This document shows positions 26,668 through 35,100 of a stretch of 64,000 nucleotides of DNA, in pieces (position 1 is the stretch's first letter; every line of letters starts with the position of its first letter). The DNA lies in contig JAUOZS010000001.1 in assembly GCA_032334055.1 (NCBI GenBank), positions 1,834,501 through 1,898,500 on the forward strand, read 5' to 3'. A program made the position numbers and the translations under genes. Under the pieces are notes generated by a model. That model ran no database searches, had not been told where the DNA came from, and saw nothing but the letters and a program-made list of their open reading frames with translations. Source of the stretch: Selenomonadales bacterium 4137-cl (lineage in GTDB: Bacteria; Bacillota; Negativicutes; Sporomusales; UBA7701).

Positions 26668-26689
26668 AAACCTCGCTCCTGCAACCCCG

Positions 26690-26714
26690 CCCCGCGCCGC
26701 CGGCGCGGGGTTTT
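26690..26714 (+). terminator. terminator of the AhpD-like gene
   Basis: CCCCGCGCC and GGCGCGGGG around a three-base loop followed by TTTT. Confidence 0.8.
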
Positions 26715-26862
26715 CGTTCGCCCGCCGACGGAACCAACGGGAAAATTTCACCATATGGAACGTCCTTCGACGTTTTCCGACATTCTGCAGGTAAGTGTAA
26801 ATAAATGTATAAATACTTACATAAAATCCTTCAACGCTTTTCCCCAATAAAGGAGGACAGCC

Positions 26863-28683
26863 TTGAAACGGTCTTTTAAAAACCCTCCCGTCCGCGGAGA
26901 TGCTCCCTTCCCCGGCGACCCCGCCGCCCTCCTCGACGCCCTGCCGCTCGGCGTCCTCATCACCGACAAAGAAGGCCGCACCCTCCATGCCAACCTTCTG
27001 GCGCACGGCCTCCCCGACGAAGCCGCGCACGCCGTCGAAAGAATCCTCGCCAAAGTAAAAAACAGCCAGCCCGCCTTGGAAACCGTCGAACTCGCCAAGC
27101 CGGACGGACGGCAGCTCAACCTCCTCATCTCCGCCACCGCCCTTCGCGACCGCCGAGGCGAATTCGCCGGCGCCGTCGTCGCCATCGGCGATATCTCCAG
27201 GGAACGTGAGCAGGAACGGGAAGCCGCCCGCCGCAACACCCAGCTCGAATCCCTCCTCCGCCACGCCCCTATGGGCATCGCCCTCATCGACGAAAACCTC
27301 CGCTACACCGCCTTCACCAGCGTCCCCGAGCCTCTTGGCCAGCCTCGCCAGGTCATGAACGGCGGCAAAATCGAAGACAGCGTCAAACCGCATCATTCCC
27401 CCGAAGTCGCCGCCGAAGTGATAAAACTCCACAAAACCGTCCTGGAAACAGGCATACCCGCCAAAGGCACGGGCTGGAGATTCACCCGGCCCGACGGCAG
27501 CCACTACTACGCCGACTGGGAACTGCGCCGCGTCAGCGACGGCAGCAAAGTCCTCGGCCTCATTGGCACGGCTGTCGACGTCACCCCCCACATCGAAACC
27601 CGCAATGAACTCGAAAAACTGAAAGACAACCTCGAGCAAACCGTCAAAGAACGCACCGCCGAACTCGCCCGCGCCAACGCCACCGTGGCCACCATCCTCG
27701 AAACCATCGCCGACGGCTACTTCGCCACCGACGCCGCCTGGCGCGTCACCTACTTCAACCGTACGGCCGAACTGCTCACCGGCATCGCCGGCAGCAAAAT
27801 CACCGGCAAACGCCTGTGGGACACCATCCCCGCCACCCCCACCTTCCGCGAGCCGCTGCGCCGCGTAATGGCCGACCGCCGGCCCGAATACTTCGAAACC
27901 GCCGAATTGCACCGCGGCAAATGGCTTGAATTCAGCGTCTACCCGAGCGCCGACGGCGGCCTGATCGTCTCCCTCCGCGACATAACCGCCCGCAAAACGA
28001 CCGAACAGGAACTCCTCCGCCTCTGCTCCCTCGACCTCGTCGGCCAGATGGCCGCCGGCATCAGCCACGAAGTCCGCAACCCCCTCACAACCGTGAAAGG
28101 CTTCCTGCAGCTCTTGGCCCGGAAACCGTCCTACGCCGGCGACAAAGACGTCCTCGAACTGATGATCTCCGAAATCGACCGGGCCACCGGCATCATCACC
28201 CAATTCCTGTCCGTCGCCAAGACCACCCCCGGCGAAGCCGTCGTTGCCGACCTCAACGCCATCATCGCCAACCTCCACCCCCTGCTGGAAAGCGCCTGCC
28301 TCGAACACGGCAAAAACCTCGTCCTCTGCACCGATCAGGCCATCCCTACCCAACTGGTCAACGAAAAAGAAATCAGGCAACTGCTCCTCAACCTCGTCAA
28401 CAACGCCATCGAAGCCATGCAGACCAAAGGCCGCCAGGTTACCGTCGGCACCGTCAGGCTTTCCCGCCGCGAAGCCGCGCTGTTCGTCAGAGACGAAGGC
28501 ACGGGCATCCCCGCCGACATCACCGCCAAAATCGGCACCCCCTTCATGACCACCAAAGACAAAGGCACCGGCCTCGGTCTCGCCACCTGCTACGCCATCG
28601 CCCGCCGCAACAACGCCTCCGTCGAATTCACCACCTCGCCCGCCGGCACCACCTTCTCCGTCCGCTTCAAAGCCGGGCGATAA
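26863..28683 (+). CDS. PAS-domain sensor histidine kinase
   Basis: 606-aa cytoplasmic kinase with no transmembrane segments. Three PAS-like domains lie at about residues 20-112, 125-240 and 270-378, with a coiled linker (NELEKLKDNLEQTVKERTAEL) before the third. The kinase core has H402 in AAGISHEVRNPLTTVKGF, the N-box NLVNNAIEAM, and G boxes DEGTGIPAD and GTGLGLATC. This resembles sporulation-type PAS kinases (KinA/KinE-like), but no cognate response regulator is next to it, so the target is unknown. TTG at 26863 follows AAAGGAGGACAGCC, a strong ribosome site. Confidence 0.9.
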   Translation: MKRSFKNPPVRGDAPFPGDPAALLDALPLGVLITDKEGRTLHANLLAHGLPDEAAHAVERILAKVKNSQPALETVELAKPDGRQLNLLISATALRDRRGEFAGAVVAIGDISREREQEREAARRNTQLESLLRHAPMGIALIDENLRYTAFTSVPEPLGQPRQVMNGGKIEDSVKPHHSPEVAAEVIKLHKTVLETGIPAKGTGWRFTRPDGSHYYADWELRRVSDGSKVLGLIGTAVDVTPHIETRNELEKLKDNLEQTVKERTAELARANATVATILETIADGYFATDAAWRVTYFNRTAELLTGIAGSKITGKRLWDTIPATPTFREPLRRVMADRRPEYFETAELHRGKWLEFSVYPSADGGLIVSLRDITARKTTEQELLRLCSLDLVGQMAAGISHEVRNPLTTVKGFLQLLARKPSYAGDKDVLELMISEIDRATGIITQFLSVAKTTPGEAVVADLNAIIANLHPLLESACLEHGKNLVLCTDQAIPTQLVNEKEIRQLLLNLVNNAIEAMQTKGRQVTVGTVRLSRREAALFVRDEGTGIPADITAKIGTPFMTTKDKGTGLGLATCYAIARRNNASVEFTTSPAGTTFSVRFKAGR

Positions 28684-28764
28684 ACCGCCTTCCCGCGCCG
28701 CCGACAGCGGCGCATAATTTTTTCGCCTGCCGCGGGGGAAAATAGCCCCGGAGGTGAAAACCGC

Positions 28765-28929
28765 ATGACGTACAAGCGCAAATCCCCCTGGTCGGCCGTC
28801 GACAAAGACCAACTCGGCTACGAATCCAGCTTCAACCCCACCGGCCATTTCCATGACGGCCCCCGCACCGCCGACAACGACAAAACCCTCGCCGTCGACA
28901 ACGCCGCCGACAACGGCCAACTCACCTAA
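28765..28929 (+). CDS. small polar protein, 54 aa (hypothetical)
   Basis: Open frame of 54 codons starting with MTYKRKSPWSAVDKDQ at 28765 and ending at TAA 28927-28929, behind GGAGGTGAAAA. The composition is polar, with several Asp/Asn/Gly; it has no hydrophobic segment and no cysteine. Repeated Asp-Asn pairs in the last third (TADNDKT, AVDNAADN) suggest a disordered tail. It lies between the PAS kinase and a CBO0543-like membrane gene. I do not recognise it; a clear ribosome site and codon use like the neighbours support expression. It might be a spore-associated small protein, but nothing proves that. Confidence 0.65.
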   Translation: MTYKRKSPWSAVDKDQLGYESSFNPTGHFHDGPRTADNDKTLAVDNAADNGQLT

Positions 28930-29000
28930 TCCCCGCCGGCGCAATAATCTTTCACCCCGACGGCCATACTAAAAAAAACCGGTCGGGAAGGGGCTTTGCC

Positions 29001-29489
29001 GTGGCATTCACCGAGCAGATCATCACAATAACATCGGCGGCGATAGCCCTCCTCCTGCTCATCTTCGCCGTCGACTGGCGCTACTTCCGCGACTGGGTCG
29101 TAGTCTTCCTCTTCAAATGCACCGTCGATTTCCTCTGGGGCAGCGCCGTCGTCTCCCTCAAGCTGATCGAATACCCGGACCGCCTCTTCCCCCGCTATTA
29201 TGACACCAGCATCCTCTTCGAAATATGGGTATTTCCCGTCCTCTGCATCCTTTACAACCAACTCACCCGCACACGCGGCCTTACGGCCGCCGTCGGCTAC
29301 GCCCTCCTGTTCAGCGCCGGCATCACCGCCCTCGAATACCCCCTCGAATACTACACCAACCTTATCGAGTACAAAAACTGGACCTGGTTCACCTCCTTCT
29401 ACACCATCACCGCCACCTTTCTCATATCCCGCGCCTTCATCGCCTTTTACCGGTGGGGGTGCGACCGCTTCACCCCCCGACGGTACTGA
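29001..29489 (+). CDS. CBO0543-like integral membrane protein
   Basis: 162-aa protein with four to five hydrophobic segments and many Trp and Tyr residues (DWRYFRDWVVVFLFKCTVDFLWG, EYPLEYYTNLIEYKNWTWFTSFYTI). This pattern, with the EYPLE and WTWF blocks, is that of the CBO0543 family found in spore-forming Firmicutes; no function is known. GTG at 29001 has GGAAGGGG upstream. Terminated by the hairpin at 29514-29540. Confidence 0.68.
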   Translation: MAFTEQIITITSAAIALLLLIFAVDWRYFRDWVVVFLFKCTVDFLWGSAVVSLKLIEYPDRLFPRYYDTSILFEIWVFPVLCILYNQLTRTRGLTAAVGYALLFSAGITALEYPLEYYTNLIEYKNWTWFTSFYTITATFLISRAFIAFYRWGCDRFTPRRY

Positions 29490-29513
29490 CGTTGACAACC
29501 CGTTCTCCCGCCC

Positions 29514-29540
29514 AAACCCCGCGCTCCCTGCGCGGGGTTT
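29514..29540. terminator. terminator of the CBO0543-like gene
   Basis: Perfect 11-bp stem AAACCCCGCGC around a five-base loop, flanked by T-rich sequence. Confidence 0.8.
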
Positions 29541-29668
29541 GGTTGTCTCCCGCCGCGCAAGCAGGATTTCCCGCCCGGAATGGGGAATAATTCTAATCAC
29601 GCAACTTCAATCACCCCATCCGCGCGAAATCATCCAGCGGCTGGCGCTTATCGAGGAGAGTGACTAAT

Positions 29669-30526
29669 ATGCCGCGATCAGTACGATACACCCTCTTCCA
29701 CCTCATCCTGCTGCTAACCCTGGCCCTTGTGCCGGCGGCGGCTCACGCCGCAGGCCTCTGGGTCACGACCGACAAAGGCTATAAAGTATGGGACGAACAG
29801 GCCTTTTCCGACCACATCGTCACCTGGACCGGCCAAGCCGACCCCGAAGGCTATGCCACCGGAAAAGGCATCCTTCGCTGGTACACCCTCAGCCACAACC
29901 CCCTCTACAAATATGAGGGCGAAATGCGCAAAGGCAAGCGCGACGGCAAGGGCACCCTGACCTACGAGACCAGCGGCGCCAGCTTCACCGGCCTCTGGCG
30001 CAGCGACAAAATGAACGGCTACGGCGTCTGGATCACCGAAACCGGCGACCGCTACGAAGGCAACTGGGTCAACGGCTTCCAGCACGGCAAAGGCAAAATA
30101 ATCTGGACCAGCGGCGACCGCTACGAAGGCGACTGGGTAAAAGGCGAACGCACCGGCAAAGGCGTCTTCACCTGGGCCAACGGCGACCGTTTCGCAGGCG
30201 ACCTCGTAAGCGGCGCCCGCACCGGCAAAGGCGTCTACACCTGGGCCAACGGCGACCGCTACGAAGGCGAATTCAAAAACAACGAACTAAACGGCAAAGG
30301 CGTCTACCTCTGGATAACCGGCGCCCGTTACGAAGGCGGCTTTTTCAAAGACAAGCGCCACGGCAAAGGCACCCTCAAATGGCCGAACGGCGACCGCTAC
30401 GAAGGCGAATGGGCCAACGGCGCCATGCACGGCTACGGCACCATCTACTACGCCAACGGAGCCGTCCAAAAAGGCCGCTGGGCCAACGGCAAATACATCG
30501 GCGAAAAGGCAAACAAAGCCAAATAA
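29669..30526 (+). CDS. exported MORN-repeat protein
   Basis: 285-aa protein. The first ~27 residues are a signal peptide (positive start, LILLLTLALVPAA, AHA cleavage site). From about residue 75 to the end run about nine MORN repeats with YEG(D/N/E)W and G.G...W.NGDR spacing; several are close to each other at DNA level (GGCAAAGGCGTCTACACC-type units), suggesting recent duplication. MORN repeats bind membranes or lipids or act as scaffolds; here they would lie outside the cytoplasm. ATG at 29669 is ten bases after GAGGAG; the GTG at 29660 is too close. Monocistronic. Confidence 0.9.
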   Translation: MPRSVRYTLFHLILLLTLALVPAAAHAAGLWVTTDKGYKVWDEQAFSDHIVTWTGQADPEGYATGKGILRWYTLSHNPLYKYEGEMRKGKRDGKGTLTYETSGASFTGLWRSDKMNGYGVWITETGDRYEGNWVNGFQHGKGKIIWTSGDRYEGDWVKGERTGKGVFTWANGDRFAGDLVSGARTGKGVYTWANGDRYEGEFKNNELNGKGVYLWITGARYEGGFFKDKRHGKGTLKWPNGDRYEGEWANGAMHGYGTIYYANGAVQKGRWANGKYIGEKANKAK

Positions 30527-30529
30527 GCA

Positions 30530-30568
30530 AAACCCGGCGCACCATTCCAGGCTGCGCCGGGTTTTTTC
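30530..30568 (+). terminator. terminator of the MORN gene
   Basis: AAACCCGGCGCA and TGCGCCGGGTTT around an 11-base loop, then a T-run. Confidence 0.85.
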
Positions 30569-30656
30569 TTACTTTGCCCGCGCTCGCGGGACCTGCCTGC
30601 ATAATAACGCCTCGCCGCCTCACCCGCCCACTTTACCCTCCGTCTACTGCCAGGTG

Positions 30657-30709
30657 TTGACAATTATCTATAACATCGTTATACTAACAGTACGTATAAC
30701 AGCGTTATA
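30657..30709 (+). promoter_or_regulatory. sigma-A promoter with twin TetR-type operators
   Basis: TTGACA (30657-30662) and TATACT (30680-30685) are exactly 17 bases apart, giving a start near 30692. Two near-identical palindromes TATAAC-N3-GTTATA occur at 30669-30683 (spacer and -10) and 30695-30709 (over +1), 26 bases centre to centre. A TetR gene is second in the operon, so this is very probably its own operator. Confidence 0.85.
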
Positions 30710-30740
30710 GAGCCGTCTCCGCGGCCAAGGAGGTCACAAA

Positions 30741-32120
30741 ATGGAAATCCTCGTCCTGAACGGCAGCCCCAAGGGCGACCTCAGCGTCACAATGCAGTAC
30801 GTCGCCTTCCTCGCCAAAAAGAACCCCGGCCACACCTTCCCCATCGTCAACATCGCCCAGCGGATCAACCAGCTCGAAACCGACCCCGTCGCCTTCGACG
30901 CCGTCGTCGCGCAGGTACGCAAAGCCGACGCCGTCCTGTGGGCGTTCCCCGTATACTACATGCTCGTCCACGGAAATTTCAAACGCTTCATCGAGCTCGT
31001 CCACGAACGCGGCGCCGCCCCAGCCTTCGGCGGCAAATACGCCGCCTCCCTCTCCACCTCTATCCGCTTCTTCGACCACACCGCCCACAACTATATCAAC
31101 GCCGTCGCCGACGACTGGGGCATGCGCTACCATGGCCGCTACTCGGCCAAAATGAGCGACCTCTTAGACCCTGCCGAACGCGATCGCCTGGCCGCCTTCG
31201 CCGCCGCCTTCCTCGCCGCCGCTGCCCGCGGCCTGCCCACCGCCCGCGCCCACCAGCCCCTCGTCCCGGCCGGCGGCCGCTACACCCCCGGACCGGCCGC
31301 CGCCCCCGTCGACACGGGCGGCCGCAAAGTGCTCCTCGTCACTGACGAAGGTCCGGACGACGCCAACCTCGCCGCCATGACCGCCCGGCTCGCCGCCGCC
31401 TTCACCGGCCCGGTCGAAACCGTCAACCTCCGCGACCTCGACATCAAAGGCGGCTGCCTCGGCTGCTGCCGCTGCGCCTGGGACAACACCTGCGTCTACG
31501 ATGGCAGCGACGGCTTCACCGCCTTCTACCGGGAAAAGGTCGAACCGGCCGACATCGTCTTATACGCCGGCGCCGTCCGCGACCGCTACCTCTCCGCCAA
31601 ATGGAAATCCTACTTCGACCGCACCTTCTTCAAAAACCACGTTCCCACCCTCAGCGGCAAACAATTCGCCTTCCTCGTCAGCGGCCCCCTCGCCCAGCTC
31701 GCCAACCTCCGCCAGATCCTCGAAGCCTACGGCGAATTCCAGCACACCGGCTTCCTCGGCATCGTCACCGACGAGGGCGACCCCGCCCACACCGACGCCC
31801 TGTTGGACCGCCTGGCCGCCGACGCTGTCGCGCAGGCCTCACAGAGGTACCTCCCGCCCCCCTCCTTCCTGTCCGTCGCCGGCGGTAAACTCTTCCGCGA
31901 CGAAATCTGGTCCCGCATGCGCTTCCCCTTCGTCGCCGACCACAAATACTTTAAAGCCAACGGCCTGTACGACTTTCCCCACCGCGACCGGGCCGACCGC
32001 CTCAGAAGCTTCCTCTTGTACTGGCTGGTCCACATCCCCGCGGTCCGCAAACAAGTCTACGGCCCCCAGATAACCACCCACATGATCGCCCCCCTCAAAA
32101 AGCTGGTCGACAGCCTATGA
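30741..32120 (+). CDS. tandem flavodoxin-fold (FMN reductase-like) protein
   Basis: 459-aa cytosolic protein made of two flavodoxin-like halves. Half one begins MEILVLNGSPKGDLS, the FMN phosphate loop of NAD(P)H-dependent FMN reductases, and has FPVYYMLVHGNFKRFIEL. Half two starts near residue 193 (KVLLVTDEGPDD) and has a cysteine-rich loop GGCLGCCRCAWDNTCVYDG as in iron-sulfur flavoproteins, then ADIVLYAGAVRDRYLSAKWKSYFDRTF. The phosphate loop of half two is degenerate. Family-level reading: flavin-dependent electron transfer or reductase; substrate unknown. It leads an operon with a TetR regulator and an EFR1-type flavodoxin/ferredoxin. Confidence 0.82.
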   Translation: MEILVLNGSPKGDLSVTMQYVAFLAKKNPGHTFPIVNIAQRINQLETDPVAFDAVVAQVRKADAVLWAFPVYYMLVHGNFKRFIELVHERGAAPAFGGKYAASLSTSIRFFDHTAHNYINAVADDWGMRYHGRYSAKMSDLLDPAERDRLAAFAAAFLAAAARGLPTARAHQPLVPAGGRYTPGPAAAPVDTGGRKVLLVTDEGPDDANLAAMTARLAAAFTGPVETVNLRDLDIKGGCLGCCRCAWDNTCVYDGSDGFTAFYREKVEPADIVLYAGAVRDRYLSAKWKSYFDRTFFKNHVPTLSGKQFAFLVSGPLAQLANLRQILEAYGEFQHTGFLGIVTDEGDPAHTDALLDRLAADAVAQASQRYLPPPSFLSVAGGKLFRDEIWSRMRFPFVADHKYFKANGLYDFPHRDRADRLRSFLLYWLVHIPAVRKQVYGPQITTHMIAPLKKLVDSL

Positions 32121-32788
32121 CCACCGCCGCCAGCCCTGACACCCGCGACGCCATCCTCAAAGCCGCCCGCGTACTCTTCCTCACCCGCGGCTACCACAAA
32201 ACCGCCATGCGCACCATCGCCCGGGCCGCCGGCATCTCCACCGGCCCGCTCTACTTCCACTTCGCCAACAAAGCGGAAATCTTCTTCCACATCTGCCTCC
32301 AGGCCAACAACCGCCTCCTTGCCGCCTTCACCGCCGCCGCCGGCAGCGGCGAAGCCGCCGGGCTCAGGCTGCGGGCCATGTTCCTCGCCCACTGGGACTT
32401 CTTCACCACCGAACCCGAGCTGTTCGCCATCCTTCACCTCGCCGAAAACCCCATGGCCGGCATCGACCTGCCGCCCGAACTGCGGGAAAAACTCACCAGC
32501 CTCCGCCATCAGCTCATCGCAGTCATGGAGACGGTCATCCGCGAAGGCATCGCCGCCGGCGAACTCCGGGCCTTCGACCCGCCCGCCCTCGCCCTCTTAC
32601 TCCACTCGGTCGCCGACGGCGTCTTCCAGAGCCACAAAAGCGGCGCCCTCAAAGACGCCGGCGTCGGCCTCGACGCCCTCATCGCCACCGCCATCGGCGT
32701 CCTCGGCCACGGCATGGTCCTCATCCCCCGCACCGGCGCGGCGTTAACACCCTCTTCCCCAGAATCCGCCCCCCGCGGTCCAGCCTGA
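32117..32788 (+). CDS. TetR family transcriptional regulator
   Basis: 223-aa regulator with the N-terminal TetR helix-turn-helix (DAILKAARVLFLTRGYHKTAMRTIARAAGISTGPLYFHFANKAEIF) and a variable ligand-binding C-terminal domain. The ATG overlaps the stop of the flavodoxin-fold gene (ATGA), so translation is coupled. The twin palindromes at 30669-30709 are its likely operator, implying self-repression relieved by a ligand. The ligand is unknown; the flanking redox proteins suggest a redox-active or xenobiotic compound. Confidence 0.92.
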   Translation: MTTAASPDTRDAILKAARVLFLTRGYHKTAMRTIARAAGISTGPLYFHFANKAEIFFHICLQANNRLLAAFTAAAGSGEAAGLRLRAMFLAHWDFFTTEPELFAILHLAENPMAGIDLPPELREKLTSLRHQLIAVMETVIREGIAAGELRAFDPPALALLLHSVADGVFQSHKSGALKDAGVGLDALIATAIGVLGHGMVLIPRTGAALTPSSPESAPRGPA

Positions 32789-32804
32789 AAACGGAGTGAA
32801 CAAC

Positions 32805-33859
32805 ATGTACCAAGCCCTCCAGGCCTTCTTCATGACCGGCACCGGCAACTCCTACAAGGTTGCCTGCTGGTGCGCCCAGACCGCCGGCCGGCATGGCCTC
32901 GACAGCAACCTCGTTCAAATCAGGGCCGGCGAACCGAGCCTCTCCCCGCCCCCCGGCTCCCTGGCCGTCTTCACCTACCCCACCCACGGCTTCACCGCCC
33001 CCTGGCTGATGATGAAATACATCTGGCGCCTGCCGCCGGGCGGCAACAGCCACGCCGTCGTCCTGCCCACCCGCGCCGGTATACGGTTCAAAGGCATCCT
33101 CGTCCCCGGCCTGGAAGGACCGCCGGCTACCTCATCGCCCTGCTGCTCAGGCTCAGAGGCTACTCGGTACGGGGCGTGCTCGGCGTCGACATGCCCAGCA
33201 ACTGGACCGCCCTCCACTGGGGCCTAAGCGGCGAAAACGCCGCCGTAGTCACCGCCGTCGCCGAAGGCAGAGTCAAAAGCGCCCTCGACGCCTTCCTCGC
33301 CGGCAAACGCCACTACGACGGCGTCGTCCAGCTTTTCTTCGGCCTGCTGCTGGCGAAAATCTCCCTCATGTACCTCATCCTCGGTCAGCTCTTCTTTGCC
33401 AAACTCTTTTTCGCCGACGACACCTGCACCGGCTGCGGACTGTGCAAAACCATCTGTCCCAAACGTGCCGTCCGCCTCGCCGGGAGGCCGCCGCGCCCCT
33501 ACTGGACCTATGCCTGCGACAGCTGCATGGCCTGCATCAACTTCTGCCCCCACAAAGCCATCCAGGTCAGCCCCCTCGTCGCCATCCTCATCTACTACCT
33601 CGCCACCGTCCCGGCCCTCGCCTGGGCGATGGCCCTCGCCTCCGCGCGGCTCGGCTTCGACCTGGCGTCCGTCCCCCTGCTCGGCTTTTCCGTCCAGTAC
33701 GCCTACACCCTCCTCGCCATCGCGGCCGCCTACAGCCTGCTCCACCTCGCCTTCGGCAGCCGGCTGCTCCGCTTCCTCGCCGCCCGCCTTTCCCATACCC
33801 GCTACTTCCGGCGCTACACCGCCCCCGGCGTATCCCTCGCCGACATCCACAAGCAATAA
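32805..33859 (+). pseudogene. EFR1 family flavodoxin/ferredoxin membrane protein, frameshifted
   Basis: Two overlapping frames together encode one protein. The first (from ATG 32805, behind GGAG) gives the flavodoxin part with FFMTGTGNSYKVA up to GILVPGLEG; the second resumes with TAGYLIALLLRLRGYSVRGV and continues to 33859. The break is near 33118 in CTGGAAGGACC; one extra G would restore the frame. The second part has two 4Fe-4S motifs (CTGCGLCKTICPKRAV, CDSCMACINFCPHKAI) and about three C-terminal membrane helices. EFR1-type proteins are membrane-linked electron carriers. It may be a true mutation or a sequence error. Confidence 0.8.
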
Positions 33860-33925
33860 CCCGCACCACGGCACGGCCAAAGCCGTCCTGCGAAAAAAAG
33901 GCCCGGGCCGCCGTCAGAAGAATCG

Positions 33926-33953
33926 TAAAGCCGCCAAAATTCTGGCGGCTTTT
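33926..33953 (+). terminator. terminator of the flavodoxin/TetR/EFR1 operon
   Basis: AAAGCCGCCA and TGGCGGCTTT around a six-base loop, followed by TTTA. Confidence 0.8.
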
Positions 33954-34044
33954 ACTTATGCAAAAAAAACAGACGGCTATTGACCCGACCACAACTTTAT
34001 ACTTTAGACTTACTAACGGAAAACGATAACGAGGAGGAAGGAAT

Positions 34045-34527
34045 ATGACTCCCTTTCAAGGAAAAAGGATAACACTGCGCCACACCATGAACATCGCCGC
34101 CGCTCCCGCCGCCGTCTTCCCGCTGCTCTGCCCCGTGCGGGAGTATGACTGGATCGAAGACTGGTCCTGCGAAATGATCTGCTCGCAGTCGGGAGTGGCC
34201 GAACTCGATTGCGCCTTCAAAACCGGTTTCCCGGACGAAGGCGAGGCCTACTGGGTAATGAGCCGCAATAATCCCCCCGCAGAAGCGGAATACATCAGAT
34301 TTGTCCCCGGCCTGATGATCGTCAGGCTGCATCTGACGCTGCGGCCCGCAGGCCACGACGGCTGCTTCATCGATGTCGCCCACACCTTCACCGGCCTCAG
34401 CGACAAGGGCAACGCAGCGATCACCGAAAAAATCCCGGCCAAACACGCCCAGGACATATCGCGTCTCGAACAGCGCCTTGATCACTATGTCCGCACCGGC
34501 AGCATGCTGAAAACCCGCGGCAGCTAG
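34045..34527 (+). CDS. SRPBCC (START-like) family protein
   Basis: 160-aa protein of the SRPBCC/Bet v1-like fold: N-terminal TMNIAAAPAAVFPLLCPVREYDWIEDWSCEMI is the helix-grip pattern of polyketide cyclase/AHSA1-type members, with alternating strands after it. The fold binds hydrophobic ligands; no catalytic residue can be named. ATG at 34045 follows GAGGAGGAAGGA. A promoter-like TATACT/TAGACT region lies at about 33998-34010. The stop is 13 bases before a MerR regulator on the same strand, so the two may form an operon. Confidence 0.8.
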   Translation: MTPFQGKRITLRHTMNIAAAPAAVFPLLCPVREYDWIEDWSCEMICSQSGVAELDCAFKTGFPDEGEAYWVMSRNNPPAEAEYIRFVPGLMIVRLHLTLRPAGHDGCFIDVAHTFTGLSDKGNAAITEKIPAKHAQDISRLEQRLDHYVRTGSMLKTRGS

Positions 34528-34539
34528 GAGGGCCCGGCC

Positions 34540-35100
34540 TTGTACACCATCGGGCAGTTGGCGAAAAAATTCAACCTGGCGCGCAGCACGCTCCTCTATT
34601 ACGGCGCCATCGGCCTGCTACCCGGCTCCGGTCGCACCGCGGCCAACTACCGCACCTACACGGAGGCCGACTGCCAAAAGCTCGGGCAGATTTGCGCCTA
34701 TCGCCAGGCCGGGCTGCCGCTTGCGGACATAGCCACCCTGCTAAACGGGCCCCAGACCGCGGCTGTATCGCTCCTGCAGAACCAGGTCCACAACCTCAGC
34801 GGCGAAATAACCAAACTGCGCGAGCGCCAAAAACTAACCGTCAGGCTGCTGCTCAACTGTCTGGCGCAGGAGAGCCGCGGTCCCCTGAACAAATCCGCCT
34901 GGCAGGAACTCTTCAAAGAAGCGGGCTTCAGCGACCGCGACCAGTGGCAGTGGCACCGCGACCTCGAGCTTGCCAGCCCCGACAAGCACACGGCCTTTCT
35001 GGCGTCCGTCGGCTTCGACGCCGCCGCAATCGCCGAAATAAAGGCCTGGGCGTTGGGCAGCCAGCCTATGTCAAATACTTGCTCCCCTCGCGCACACTAA
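34540..35100 (+). CDS. MerR family transcriptional regulator
   Basis: 186-aa regulator. The N-terminal winged helix (YTIGQLAKKFNLARSTLLYYGAIGLLPGSGRTAANYRTY) is typical MerR, followed by a coiled dimerisation helix. No metal-binding cysteine cluster is present in the C-terminal region, so an organic ligand or stress signal is more likely than a metal. TTG at 34540 has GGAGG eight bases upstream. Its 3' end overlaps the convergent AlkD-like gene by 35 bases. Confidence 0.9.
   Translation: MYTIGQLAKKFNLARSTLLYYGAIGLLPGSGRTAANYRTYTEADCQKLGQICAYRQAGLPLADIATLLNGPQTAAVSLLQNQVHNLSGEITKLRERQKLTVRLLLNCLAQESRGPLNKSAWQELFKEAGFSDRDQWQWHRDLELASPDKHTAFLASVGFDAAAIAEIKAWALGSQPMSNTCSPRAH

Noticed and set aside
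26476..28944. 822-codon minus-strand open frame over the histidine kinase
   Set aside because: Composition is extreme (Gly/Asp/Val/Phe) and antisense to a well-recognised kinase; a GC-bias artefact.
34000..34010. MerR-type promoter with long spacer before the SRPBCC gene
   Set aside because: TTGACC and TAGACT are 19 bases apart, as MerR promoters can be, but the spacer shows no convincing dyad, so it is not listed as a feature.
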